Positions 16,139 through 23,597 of a stretch of DNA of 64,000 bases are shown here, piece by piece (the stretch's first letter is position 1; every line of letters starts with the position of its first letter). The notes below the pieces were generated by a model, which saw nothing but the letters and a program-made list of their open reading frames with translations, did no database searches and was not told where the DNA came from. This stretch comes from Microbacterium azadirachtae. Lineage in GTDB: Bacteria; Actinomycetota; Actinomycetes; Actinomycetales; Microbacteriaceae. Both the position numbers and the translations under genes were made by a program. The stretch lies in assembly GCF_000956505.1 (NCBI RefSeq), contig NZ_JYIX01000040.1:186001-250000 (forward strand). The letters are read 5' to 3'.

Positions 16139-17041
16139 TCACCGGCCCGGCTTGCGCGAGAACGCCTCCAGCCGCTGCTCAGGCGTCAGCCGCGCCATCC
16201 GCTCGACCCATTCCGGGCTGAACGTGTCGACCGGTGTCGCCTCGACCACGGGGACCACGGTGTGCGTGATGGTCTCCGGGTGCACGTGCACGAGCTGGAA
16301 CGACTGTGCGGCGTCCATGCCGTTGACCCGATCCGCGGGGCTCGCGACGTCCATCGTGTAGCAGGTGGCGCTCGCGACGCTCACCGGGACGCCGGCGAAC
16401 GTGGCGTGCAGCGAGTAGTGCAGATGGCCCGCGAGTATTCCGCGGACGTCGGATCCTCGCAGCACCTCGGCGAACTCGTCCTGGTGGCGCAGCTCGAGGA
16501 TGTCGAAGAACGGGATGTGGCTGGGCACCGGCGGGTGGTGCATCGCGAGCAGCGTGCCGTGCGGGGCGGGCGTGCGCAGCTGATCGGCCAGCCAGGCGCG
16601 CTGCTCGGCGTCGATGTCGCCGTGGTGCCAGCCGGGGACCGTGGAATCCAGCGCGATCACGCGCAGGCCGCTCAGATCCCAGACGCCCGTGATCGGATCC
16701 TCGGCGGGCGGGACGTCGAGCAGGTGCTCGCGCATGGCCGGGCGCTCGTCGTGGTTGCCGGCGACCCAGATCACGGGAGCGCCGAGCCGCTCCGACACCG
16801 GCTCCACCATCGACCGCAGCCTACGGTATGCATCGGGTTCACCGAGGTCGGCGAGGTCCCCCGTGACGACGATCGCGTCCGGCCGGTCGGTCGCGCTCTC
16901 GATCGCGGCGAGCGTGCGCGCCAGGGTGCTGTCCACGTCGAAGTGTCCGCCCAGGGCGGCTCCCCCGGCCAGCAGGTGCGGATCGCTCACGTGCACCAGG
17001 GTGTGCGTGGGCGGAGCGTAGCGGCCGAACTGCGCAGTCAT
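16139..17041 (-). CDS. calcineurin-like metallophosphoesterase, CpdA type
   Basis: 300-residue dinuclear-metal phosphodiesterase. All family motifs are present in order: SDPHL (19), VVTGDLADLG (58), WVAGNHDE (92), LLAMHHPP (about 165), GHLHYS (about 200). Closest family is class III cyclic nucleotide phosphodiesterase (Rv0805/CpdA), so 3',5'-cAMP is a plausible but unproven substrate. Start ATG 17041, seven bases after TAGCCT. No signal peptide. Confidence 0.88.
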   Translation of the reverse strand: MTAQFGRYAPPTHTLVHVSDPHLLAGGAALGGHFDVDSTLARTLAAIESATDRPDAIVVTGDLADLGEPDAYRRLRSMVEPVSERLGAPVIWVAGNHDERPAMREHLLDVPPAEDPITGVWDLSGLRVIALDSTVPGWHHGDIDAEQRAWLADQLRTPAPHGTLLAMHHPPVPSHIPFFDILELRHQDEFAEVLRGSDVRGILAGHLHYSLHATFAGVPVSVASATCYTMDVASPADRVNGMDAAQSFQLVHVHPETITHTVVPVVEATPVDTFSPEWVERMARLTPEQRLEAFSRKPGR

Positions 17042-17048
17042 GGTCCTC

Positions 17049-17054
17049 AGGCTA
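17049..17054 (-). promoter_or_regulatory. -10 box, leaderless phosphodiesterase gene
   Basis: TAGCCT on the minus strand, seven bases before ATG 17041. Confidence 0.5.
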
Positions 17055-17116
17055 GCGCCGCGACAACCGCGTTCCTCGACGCTGCCGCGCGGGCCGCTCG
17101 ACCTGCTGTTTCACGA

Positions 17117-17449
17117 CTACTTGACGACGATGAGCAGGATGCCGGCGACCACGGCCGCCGCGCAGACGGCGAAGCACCCGTAGGCCGCGATCTGGGCGAG
17201 CGTCTTCTGGGCGGCCGTGAGCGGGCTCTTTCGGGCGGCCTTCGCGGCGGCCTTCGCCGCGCGCCTGGCCTCCTTCTCGCTGATCACGGTGATCGCGTCG
17301 GTGAACTCGGCGGGCGTGACCACCGGAACCCTGCCCGCGCGCACGAGCAGCCGCAGGCCGAGCGCGTAGAACCCGACGACGACGAGGGTGCCGACGAGTG
17401 CAGCGCCGAGCACCTGGGAGAACGCCTCCCAGTCGATGGCCACGGTCAT
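17117..17449 (-). CDS. small membrane protein coupled to PiT transporter
   Basis: 110-residue protein of unknown function. Two hydrophobic segments (about 11-33 and 86-108) flank an Ala/Lys-rich, highly basic stretch (KEARRAAKAAAKAARK, about 59-74) likely to be a cytosolic helix. ATG 17449 overlaps the stop of the phosphate transporter by four bases (ATGA), so the two are translationally coupled and the protein is probably an accessory of phosphate uptake. That role is inferred from position only. Confidence 0.75.
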   Translation of the reverse strand: MTVAIDWEAFSQVLGAALVGTLVVVGFYALGLRLLVRAGRVPVVTPAEFTDAITVISEKEARRAAKAAAKAARKSPLTAAQKTLAQIAAYGCFAVCAAAVVAGILLIVVK

Positions 17450-18684
17450 CGTCCGGCCCCCTTCTCCTTGGCCTTCGCGCGTTCGCGGGCGCGCTGCGCC
17501 CTGGCCTGACGCGGGGTGAGCGGCGGCTCCTCCGGCACGTCGATGGCGAGGCCGGAGTCGGCGACCTCGCTGAACGCGTTGTTGGCCGTGACGGCGTTGC
17601 GCCGCGAGCGCAGGAACAGGGCGATGATCACGGCGAGCGCGAGGATCGCGTCGATCAGCACGCCCCAGCCGCCGCCGACGACCACGATGAACGCCGCGAC
17701 CGCCCCGACGAGCCCGGCCGCGGGAAGCGTGAGCACCCAGCCGATCGCGATGCGGCCGGCCGTGCGCCAGCGCACGGCCGAGCCGCGCCGGCCGAGTCCG
17801 GATCCGATCACGGAACCGGAGGCGACCTGCGTGGTGGAAAGCGCGAAGCCGAGCGCGCTGGAGGCGAGGATGGTCGCCGCGGTGGAGGTCTCCGCTGCGA
17901 AGCCCTGTGCCGGCTTGACATCGGTGAGGCCCTTGCCGAGGGTGCGGATGATGCGCCAACCGCCCAGGTAGGTGCCCAGCGCAATCGTGAACGCGCACGC
18001 GACGATCACGTAGATGTGCGGCCGGTGGTCGCCCTGCGCCTGCCAGCCGACCGAGATCAGCGCCAGCGTGATCACGCCCATGGTCTTCTGCGCGTCGTTC
18101 GTGCCGTGCGCGAGCGCCACGAGTGACGACGTGAAGATCTGTCCCCAGCGGAAGCCGCTTCTGCCATCGGGCTTGCCGTCGTAGCGGCGCGTGGTCAGAT
18201 ACGCGAGCTTGGTGGCGAGGAAGGCGATCAGCCCGGCAGTGAGGGGCGCGATGAGCGCGGGGAGCACGACCTTGGACAGCACGACGCCGAAGTTGATGCC
18301 GCTGAGCCCGACACCGACCAGCGTGGCGCCGATGAGCCCGCCGAACAGGGCATGCGACGAGCTGGACGGCAATCCGAGCAGCCAGGTCAGCATGTTCCAG
18401 GTGATCGCCCCGATGAGGCCGGCGAAGATGAGCGACGGCATGAGGTGCGCGGTGCTCAAATCCTCCCGGATGATGCCGCCGGAGACCGTCGCGGCGACCT
18501 CGGTGGACAGGAACGCCCCGACGAGGTTCAGCCCCGCCGCGAGCATGACCGCGGTCCGCGGTTTGAGCGCGCCGGTCGCGATCGGGGTCGCCATGGCGTT
18601 CGCCGTGTCATGGAACCCGTTGGTGAAGTCGAAGAAGAGTGCCAGCAGGATCACCAGCACGACGATGAGGGCTGCGGTTTCCAC
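17446..18684 (-). CDS. pit: inorganic phosphate transporter, PiT family
   Basis: 412-residue low-affinity phosphate permease driven by cation symport. The duplicated PiT signature is seen as FTNGFHDTANAMATPIATGAL (about 21-41) and ALAHGTNDAQKTMGVITLAL (about 191-210). About ten membrane segments. The C-terminal end is highly charged with a run of Arg/Lys. An 11-bp periodic array resembling PhoP boxes lies upstream at 18725-18757. Confidence 0.93.
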   Translation of the reverse strand: METAALIVVLVILLALFFDFTNGFHDTANAMATPIATGALKPRTAVMLAAGLNLVGAFLSTEVAATVSGGIIREDLSTAHLMPSLIFAGLIGAITWNMLTWLLGLPSSSSHALFGGLIGATLVGVGLSGINFGVVLSKVVLPALIAPLTAGLIAFLATKLAYLTTRRYDGKPDGRSGFRWGQIFTSSLVALAHGTNDAQKTMGVITLALISVGWQAQGDHRPHIYVIVACAFTIALGTYLGGWRIIRTLGKGLTDVKPAQGFAAETSTAATILASSALGFALSTTQVASGSVIGSGLGRRGSAVRWRTAGRIAIGWVLTLPAAGLVGAVAAFIVVVGGGWGVLIDAILALAVIIALFLRSRRNAVTANNAFSEVADSGLAIDVPEEPPLTPRQARAQRARERAKAKEKGAGR

Positions 18685-18724
18685 CGTTCGCTTTCGTGAA
18701 GTGGAGGGACGTGACGAACGAAGA

Positions 18725-18757
18725 GTTCACCGGGGATTCAGCATCCGTTAACGGGCC
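18725..18757 (+). promoter_or_regulatory. PHO-box-like triple repeat upstream of pit
   Basis: Three 11-base units follow without gap: GTTCACC(GGGG), ATTCAGC(ATCC), GTTAACG(GGCC). Streptomyces PhoP boxes are direct 11-nt repeats with a GTTCACC core. The array starts 41 bases before the pit start and is read on the opposite strand to pit. Confidence 0.45.
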
Positions 18758-18840
18758 GGTTGCATCCTCCCACCCCGGCCCAGGACGGTCAACTCGACGC
18801 CCCCGCCGCCGACTCCTGCCTTCGCCCTCGCGGCCTCGAC

Positions 18841-18846
18841 TAGCGT
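18841..18846 (+). promoter_or_regulatory. -10 box, leaderless S9 peptidase gene
   Basis: TAGCGT, six bases before GTG 18853. Confidence 0.5.
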
Positions 18847-18852
18847 TGATGC

Positions 18853-20985
18853 GTGACCTCCGTCTCCGAGACCGCTCCTGTCCCCTCCCCCGTTCCCCCG
18901 CGCGCGGCCCGCCGCTCGCTGATCCGCACCCACCACGGCGACGTGTTCGACGACCCGTATGACTGGCTGCGTGTGAAGGAGGATCCCGAGGTGATCGCGC
19001 ACCTCGAGGCCGAGAACGCGTACACGGATGCGCGTCTTGCGCACCTCGAGCCGCTCCGCGAGACCCTGTTCCAGGAGATCAAGGGACGCGTGCAGGAGTC
19101 GGATCTGTCTGTACCCACCCGCCGCGGAGCCTGGTGGTACTACGGCCGCACCGTCGAGGGCAGCCAGTACGGCCTGCAGTGCCGCGCGGCGGTCTCCTCC
19201 GCCGACGACTGGACGCCGCCCGTCCTGGACGCCGCCGTCCCCGTACCCGGTGAGCAGATCCTGCTCGACGGCAATGTCGAGGCCGAGGGGCACGAGTTCT
19301 TCGCGATGGGCGCGTTCGACGTCTCGGACGACGCCACCCGCCTGCTCTGGTCGACCGACTTCGAGGGCGACGAGCGGTACACCGTGCACGTCCGCGATCT
19401 GCTGACGGGCGAGACGCTGCCCGACGAGATCCCCGGTACCTCCGGCGCTTTCTTCACGCCGGACGGCGCCGCCGTGATCTACACGACCGTCGACGACTCC
19501 TGGCGCCCTGACACGCTCTGGCTGCACCGGATCGGCACGCCGGTGTCCGACGACGTGCAGCTCTTCCACGAGCCGGACGAGCGGTTCTGGCTCGGCGCGG
19601 GGATCACCCGCAGCCGCCGCTATCTCGTGATCGGCGTCGGATCCAGCATCACGAGCGAGGAGCACCTCGTCGATCTCGACGACCTCACCGCGCCCCCGCG
19701 CGTGGTCTGGCCGCGGCGCGAAGGCGTCGAGTACTCCGTCGAGCACGCCGTGGTCGACGGCCGGGACGAGCTGCTCATCCTGCACAACGACGAAGCGCTG
19801 GACTTCGAGCTCGTCGCGGTCTCCGCATCCGACCCCCAGGGCGAGCGCCGCGCGGTCCTTCCGCACACGCCGGGACGCCGCCTGCTGGACGTGGACGCGT
19901 TCCGCGACACCACGGTCGTCGCGTACCGGTTCGAGGGCCTCGAGCGCATCGCGCTGATGGATCCGGCCACGGGGGCTCTGGATGAGCTCGGCTTCGACGA
20001 GCCGCTGTACTCGGCGGGCTTCGGCGGCAACCCCGAGTGGTCCGCACCGTTCCTGCGTCTGGGCTACGGCTCGTTCGTGACACCCTCCACGGTCTACGAC
20101 CTGGAGCTCGCGACCCGCACCCTGCACCTGCGCAAGCGCCAGCCGGTGCTCGGCGGCTACGACCCGGCCGACTTCGGGCAGCGCCGCGACTGGGCGGTCG
20201 CCCCGGACGGCGCCCGCATCCCCGTCTCCCTGGTGTGGAAGCGCTCGTTCGGCGAGCCCGGAGCCGAGCCCCGTGCCGTGCACCTGTACGGCTACGGATC
20301 CTACGAGCACTCGATCGACCCCGGCTTCTCGGTCATGCGCCTGTCGGCGCTGGACCGCGGCGTGGTCTTCGCGGTCGCGCACGTGCGCGGCGGCGGCGAG
20401 ATGGGCCGGCAGTGGTACGAGGACGGCAAGCTCGGGCAGAAGGCGAACTCGTTCACCGACTTCGTCGCGTGCGCGCGCCACCTGGTGGACGCCGGCATCA
20501 CCAGCCCGGACCGGATGGTCGCGGAGGGCGGCAGCGCGGGCGGTCTGCTGATGGGCGCCGTTGCGAACCTCGCCCCCGAGCTGTTCCGCGGCATCCTCGC
20601 CTCCGTCCCCTTCGTGGACGCGCTGACGACGATCCTGGATCCGTCGCTCCCGCTCACCGTGATCGAGTGGGACGAGTGGGGTGACCCGCTGCACGACGCC
20701 GAGGTGTACGCCTACATGAAGTCGTACACGCCGTACGAGAACGTGCGCGACGGCGTCGCCTACCCGTCGATCCTCGCCGTCACCTCGCTCAACGACACGC
20801 GCGTGCTGTACGTGGAGCCCGCCAAGTGGGTGTCCCGCCTGCGCGACGCCGGCGCGGACGACGTCCTGCTCAAGTGCGAGATGGTGGCCGGCCACGGCGG
20901 TGTGAGCGGCCGGTACAACTCCTGGCGCGAGCGCGCCTTCGAGCTGGCCTGGATCCTGGACCGCCTGGGCGTCGCTGCGGTCTGA
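18853..20985 (+). CDS. S9 family oligopeptidase B
   Basis: 710-residue cytoplasmic serine peptidase of the prolyl oligopeptidase family; oligopeptidase B cuts short peptides after Lys/Arg. An N-terminal seven-bladed beta-propeller (about 75-430) precedes the alpha/beta-hydrolase domain. Nucleophile Ser lies in EGGSAGGLLMGA (about 560), catalytic Asp near LNDTRVLYVEP (about 645) and His in AGHGGVSGRYN (about 680). EDPYDWLR-like N-terminal sequence is present. GTG start at 18853, leaderless context. Confidence 0.93.
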   Translation: MTSVSETAPVPSPVPPRAARRSLIRTHHGDVFDDPYDWLRVKEDPEVIAHLEAENAYTDARLAHLEPLRETLFQEIKGRVQESDLSVPTRRGAWWYYGRTVEGSQYGLQCRAAVSSADDWTPPVLDAAVPVPGEQILLDGNVEAEGHEFFAMGAFDVSDDATRLLWSTDFEGDERYTVHVRDLLTGETLPDEIPGTSGAFFTPDGAAVIYTTVDDSWRPDTLWLHRIGTPVSDDVQLFHEPDERFWLGAGITRSRRYLVIGVGSSITSEEHLVDLDDLTAPPRVVWPRREGVEYSVEHAVVDGRDELLILHNDEALDFELVAVSASDPQGERRAVLPHTPGRRLLDVDAFRDTTVVAYRFEGLERIALMDPATGALDELGFDEPLYSAGFGGNPEWSAPFLRLGYGSFVTPSTVYDLELATRTLHLRKRQPVLGGYDPADFGQRRDWAVAPDGARIPVSLVWKRSFGEPGAEPRAVHLYGYGSYEHSIDPGFSVMRLSALDRGVVFAVAHVRGGGEMGRQWYEDGKLGQKANSFTDFVACARHLVDAGITSPDRMVAEGGSAGGLLMGAVANLAPELFRGILASVPFVDALTTILDPSLPLTVIEWDEWGDPLHDAEVYAYMKSYTPYENVRDGVAYPSILAVTSLNDTRVLYVEPAKWVSRLRDAGADDVLLKCEMVAGHGGVSGRYNSWRERAFELAWILDRLGVAAV

Positions 20986-21000
20986 GCGGATTTCCTGTTC

Positions 21001-21118
21001 ACTCACCGACCGTGTCCCACTTCTGGTGGTACCGTGTCCCACTTTTGGTTGCCCCATGTCCCAGTTCTGGCTGAGAAACCCGTGCAGGAGCAGCCAGAAC
21101 TGGGACACGGTCGGTGAG
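21001..21118. repeat. left iteron cluster flanking the DUF559 gene
   Basis: Three direct copies of NTGTCCCA(C/G)TT(C/T)TGG start at 21012, 21034 and 21056 (22-bp period); an inverted copy lies at 21094-21108. The third copy and the inverted copy form a perfect 17-bp stem (21057-21073 with 21091-21107). The outer 25 bases (21002-21026) also pair with 21094-21118 at 24 of 25 positions. The cluster resembles the multi-repeat ends of IS21-type elements. Confidence 0.85.
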
Positions 21119-21214
21119 ACGCGTTCGTTCCGCACAGGCGCGTGAGGTCGGGAGTACCGCACCGATCCCGTGCGGAGCCCGCTACACGGGGCTGCTGCCG
21201 TCCACGCTGGGGGC

Positions 21215-22135
21215 ATGCGCGATCCTCTGCCGGAAGGGCTCGGGCCGCGGTTCAGCGTCGCCGAGGCCAGATCGCTCGGCGTCGCGCGCGGTCGACTGCG
21301 CGGATCCGATCTCGAGGCGCCTTTCCCCGGTACCCGTCGGATCCGCGACCTCGGGTCGGGATCCGAGTATCGCGACCGCTGCCGGGACTACCTTCCGCGC
21401 CTGCACGACGACCAATTCTTCTCGCACGAGACCGCGCTCGCCCTTCTCGGGGTCGCGCTGCCCGAGCACCCGCACCGGCTGCGGATCCACGTCAGCACGC
21501 ATCGTCCGGCGCGCGAGCCCCGGGTTCGCGGCATCGTCGGGCATCGGCTGCAACGCCGAGAGCCGGCGACGATCCTGACGTCGGACGGCCTGCCTGTCGA
21601 GCATCCCGTACGCGCCTGGCGGCAGTGCGGACTGCTCTGGCGACTCGACGACCTCATCGCCGCAGCCGATCATCTGCTGCTGCCGGCGCGGCGGCTCGCA
21701 GAGGTCGAGGATCTCCGCGATGAGATCCGCAGCATGGGCGACGTCCGCAGCGGAATCCTGCGACGGGCCCTGGCAGACGCGCGGATCGGCGTCGAGTCGC
21801 CGCGCGAGACGAAGCTCCGGCTCGTGATCGTGCGGGCGGGGCTCCCCGAGCCGATCCCCGGGTGGGAACTCCGCGATCCGCGCGGCGAGTTCATCGCGAG
21901 GCTCGATCTCGCCTACCCGCGCTGGCGGGTCGCTCCGGAGTACGACGGCCGCCAGCACGCTGAGGATCCGAAGCAGTTCGCGCGCGACGCCGACCGCTGG
22001 GAGGCGATCAGACGCGCATCCTGGACTCTCGTCCGAGTCCTCTCCCACCACCTGGACGGACCCCGTCCCGTCGCCGTCGAGCGCGTGCGATCCGCCCTGC
22101 TGGACGCCGGCTGGCGCCCCGGAATGCCTAGCTGA
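21215..22135 (+). CDS. DUF559 / Vsr-like endonuclease-fold protein
   Basis: 306-residue protein of a family common in actinobacteria. N-terminal part has FFSHETALALLGVALP (about 68-83), like AbiEi-type winged-helix proteins. The C-terminal part has the PD-(D/E)xK/Vsr-like pattern: ETKLRLVIVRAGLPEP (about 205-220), ARLDLAYPRWRVAPEYDG (about 228-245), then RQH and a basic helix. Function is not established; nuclease activity is inferred from fold. The start at ATG 21215 (GGGGG upstream, CACGCT seven bases before) matches the family; 21170 is also open. It is the only gene between two matching iteron clusters, suggesting cargo of a mobile unit. Confidence 0.75.
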   Translation: MRDPLPEGLGPRFSVAEARSLGVARGRLRGSDLEAPFPGTRRIRDLGSGSEYRDRCRDYLPRLHDDQFFSHETALALLGVALPEHPHRLRIHVSTHRPAREPRVRGIVGHRLQRREPATILTSDGLPVEHPVRAWRQCGLLWRLDDLIAAADHLLLPARRLAEVEDLRDEIRSMGDVRSGILRRALADARIGVESPRETKLRLVIVRAGLPEPIPGWELRDPRGEFIARLDLAYPRWRVAPEYDGRQHAEDPKQFARDADRWEAIRRASWTLVRVLSHHLDGPRPVAVERVRSALLDAGWRPGMPS

Positions 22136-22160
22136 TCGCCTGGCCCCGCCTACGCCGACT

Positions 22161-22310
22161 GTGTCCCAGTATTGGCTCAAGTCCCAGTTTTGGCTCATGT
22201 CCCAGTTTTGGCTCGTGTCCCAGTTTTGGCTCCAAATCCTCGGATTCAGCGCCAAAACCGGGACATCATGCCGTCAGAACTGGGACACGGTGCAACCAGA
22301 AGTGGGACAC
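22161..22310. repeat. right iteron cluster flanking the DUF559 gene
   Basis: Four direct copies of GTCCCAGTNTTGGCTC start at 22163, 22181, 22199 and 22217 (exact 18-bp period). Three inverted copies follow at 22252, 22274 and 22296, the last two 22 bp apart as in the left cluster. Reading inwards from both outer edges, the first 17 bases (CCGTGTCCCACTTCTGG) are identical in the left and right clusters and similarity continues for about 55 bases. Confidence 0.85.
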
Positions 22311-22349
22311 GGTTCGGTCGGTCCCTTACCCAGGCCGAGCCGGGAACCC

Positions 22350-23378
22350 TCACCCGAACAGGGCGGCGGCCTCCTCGTAGCGCTGCAGCGGGACGGTGTT
22401 CAGCTCGCCGAGCGCCTCGGCGAACGGGACGCGCACGATGTCGGTGCCGCGCAGCGCCACCATCTGGCCCCAGGAGCCGTCCACGAGGGCGTCGGCGGCG
22501 TGCAGGCCGAGGCGGGTCGCGAGCACGCGGTCGAACGCCGAGGGCGAGCCGCCGCGCTGGATGTGGCCGAGCACCGTGGAACGCGTCTCGATGCCGGTGC
22601 GCTTCTCGATCTCCGGCGCGAGGATCTCGCTGATGCCGCCGAGGCGCGGACGGTTGAACGCGTCGAGGCCCTTGTCACTGAAGGCCTGATCCATGCCCTT
22701 GAGCTTGAAGCCCTCCGAGACGACGACCAGCGGCGCACGGCCGCGGTCGCTCGCGCGGGTGACGAGGTCGCAGATCTCCTCGATCGACATCGGCACCTCG
22801 GGGATGCAGATCACGTGCGCGCCCGCGGCCATGCCCGCGTGCAGGGCGATCCAGCCGACGTGGCGGCCCATGACCTCGGCGATCATGCAGCGCTGGTGCG
22901 AGTCGCCGGTGGTGCGCAACCGGTCCATGGCGTCGGTCGCGATGTTCACCGCGGTGTCGAAGCCGAACGAGTAGTCGGTCGCCCGCAGGTCGTTGTCGAT
23001 GGTCTTCGGCACCCCCAGGACCGGGATGCCGTCGTTCGAGAGGCGGTCCGCCGCCGCCAGGGTCCCCTCGCCGCCGATTGCGACGATGCCGTCGATCCCG
23101 TGCTTGGCAAGGGTCTTCGCGACGTTCTCCGCACCTCCGCGCGGTCCCTCGTACGGGTTGGTGCGGCTTGTTCCGAGGATCGTGCCGCCGACCTTGCTCA
23201 GGCCCTTCACCTCATGCCGGGTGAGCGGGAAGAAGTCGCCGTCGACGACCCCGCGCCAGCCGTCGCGGATGCCGACGAACTCGAGCTCGTACGTGGTGGT
23301 GCCCTTGAGCACGATGCCGCGGATGACCGCGTTCAGGCCGGGGCAGTCGCCACCGCTGGTCAGGATGCCGATCTTCAT
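22350..23378 (-). CDS. pfkA: 6-phosphofructokinase
   Basis: 342-residue glycolytic kinase that phosphorylates fructose 6-phosphate. It has GILTSGGDCPGLNAVIRG (4-21), GGTILGTSRTNP, IGGEGTLAAA (about 101-110), PKTIDNDL (about 124-131) and MGRHVGWIALHAG. Gly in GGEGT predicts ATP use, although the Lys of PKTIDND is shared with PPi-dependent enzymes; this combination is typical of actinobacterial ATP-PFKs. GAGGA nine bases before ATG 23378. A TAGGGT box about 55 bases upstream may be its -10. Confidence 0.93.
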   Translation of the reverse strand: MKIGILTSGGDCPGLNAVIRGIVLKGTTTYELEFVGIRDGWRGVVDGDFFPLTRHEVKGLSKVGGTILGTSRTNPYEGPRGGAENVAKTLAKHGIDGIVAIGGEGTLAAADRLSNDGIPVLGVPKTIDNDLRATDYSFGFDTAVNIATDAMDRLRTTGDSHQRCMIAEVMGRHVGWIALHAGMAAGAHVICIPEVPMSIEEICDLVTRASDRGRAPLVVVSEGFKLKGMDQAFSDKGLDAFNRPRLGGISEILAPEIEKRTGIETRSTVLGHIQRGGSPSAFDRVLATRLGLHAADALVDGSWGQMVALRGTDIVRVPFAEALGELNTVPLQRYEEAAALFG

Positions 23379-23526
23379 GGGTCGTCCTCGGGAGGGGAAG
23401 GGGGATGGAAGCGCGGCACCGTTGCCTCGTTCGACCCTAGTGCCGATCGACTCCCACGCGCCATTCCGCGACGCCGAAAAGCGGAGTTCTTACACGCCTC
23501 TTCACGGAGTTCTCGCCTTCTTGACG

Positions 23527-23574
23527 AAGAACGGCGCCTCCACCCCCGAAAGCGAGAGAAGAAGCGCCGTTCTT
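23527..23574 (-). terminator. terminator after the SNF2 helicase gene
   Basis: AAGAACGGCGC (23527-23537) and GCGCCGTTCTT (23564-23574) form a perfect 11-bp stem. The rest of 23379-23597 holds only the pfkA leader. Confidence 0.5.
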
Positions 23575-23597
23575 GACAGGCAGATGACGGGATGTGG

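Noticed and set aside
18748..21216. Long minus-strand ORF of 822 codons over the S9 peptidase
   Set aside because: The plus strand has clear catalytic motifs; the minus frame is an antisense shadow of high-GC coding sequence.
22161..22310. CRISPR array
   Set aside because: Repeats are 13-17 bases with spacers of only a few bases, some copies inverted, and no cas genes are nearby.
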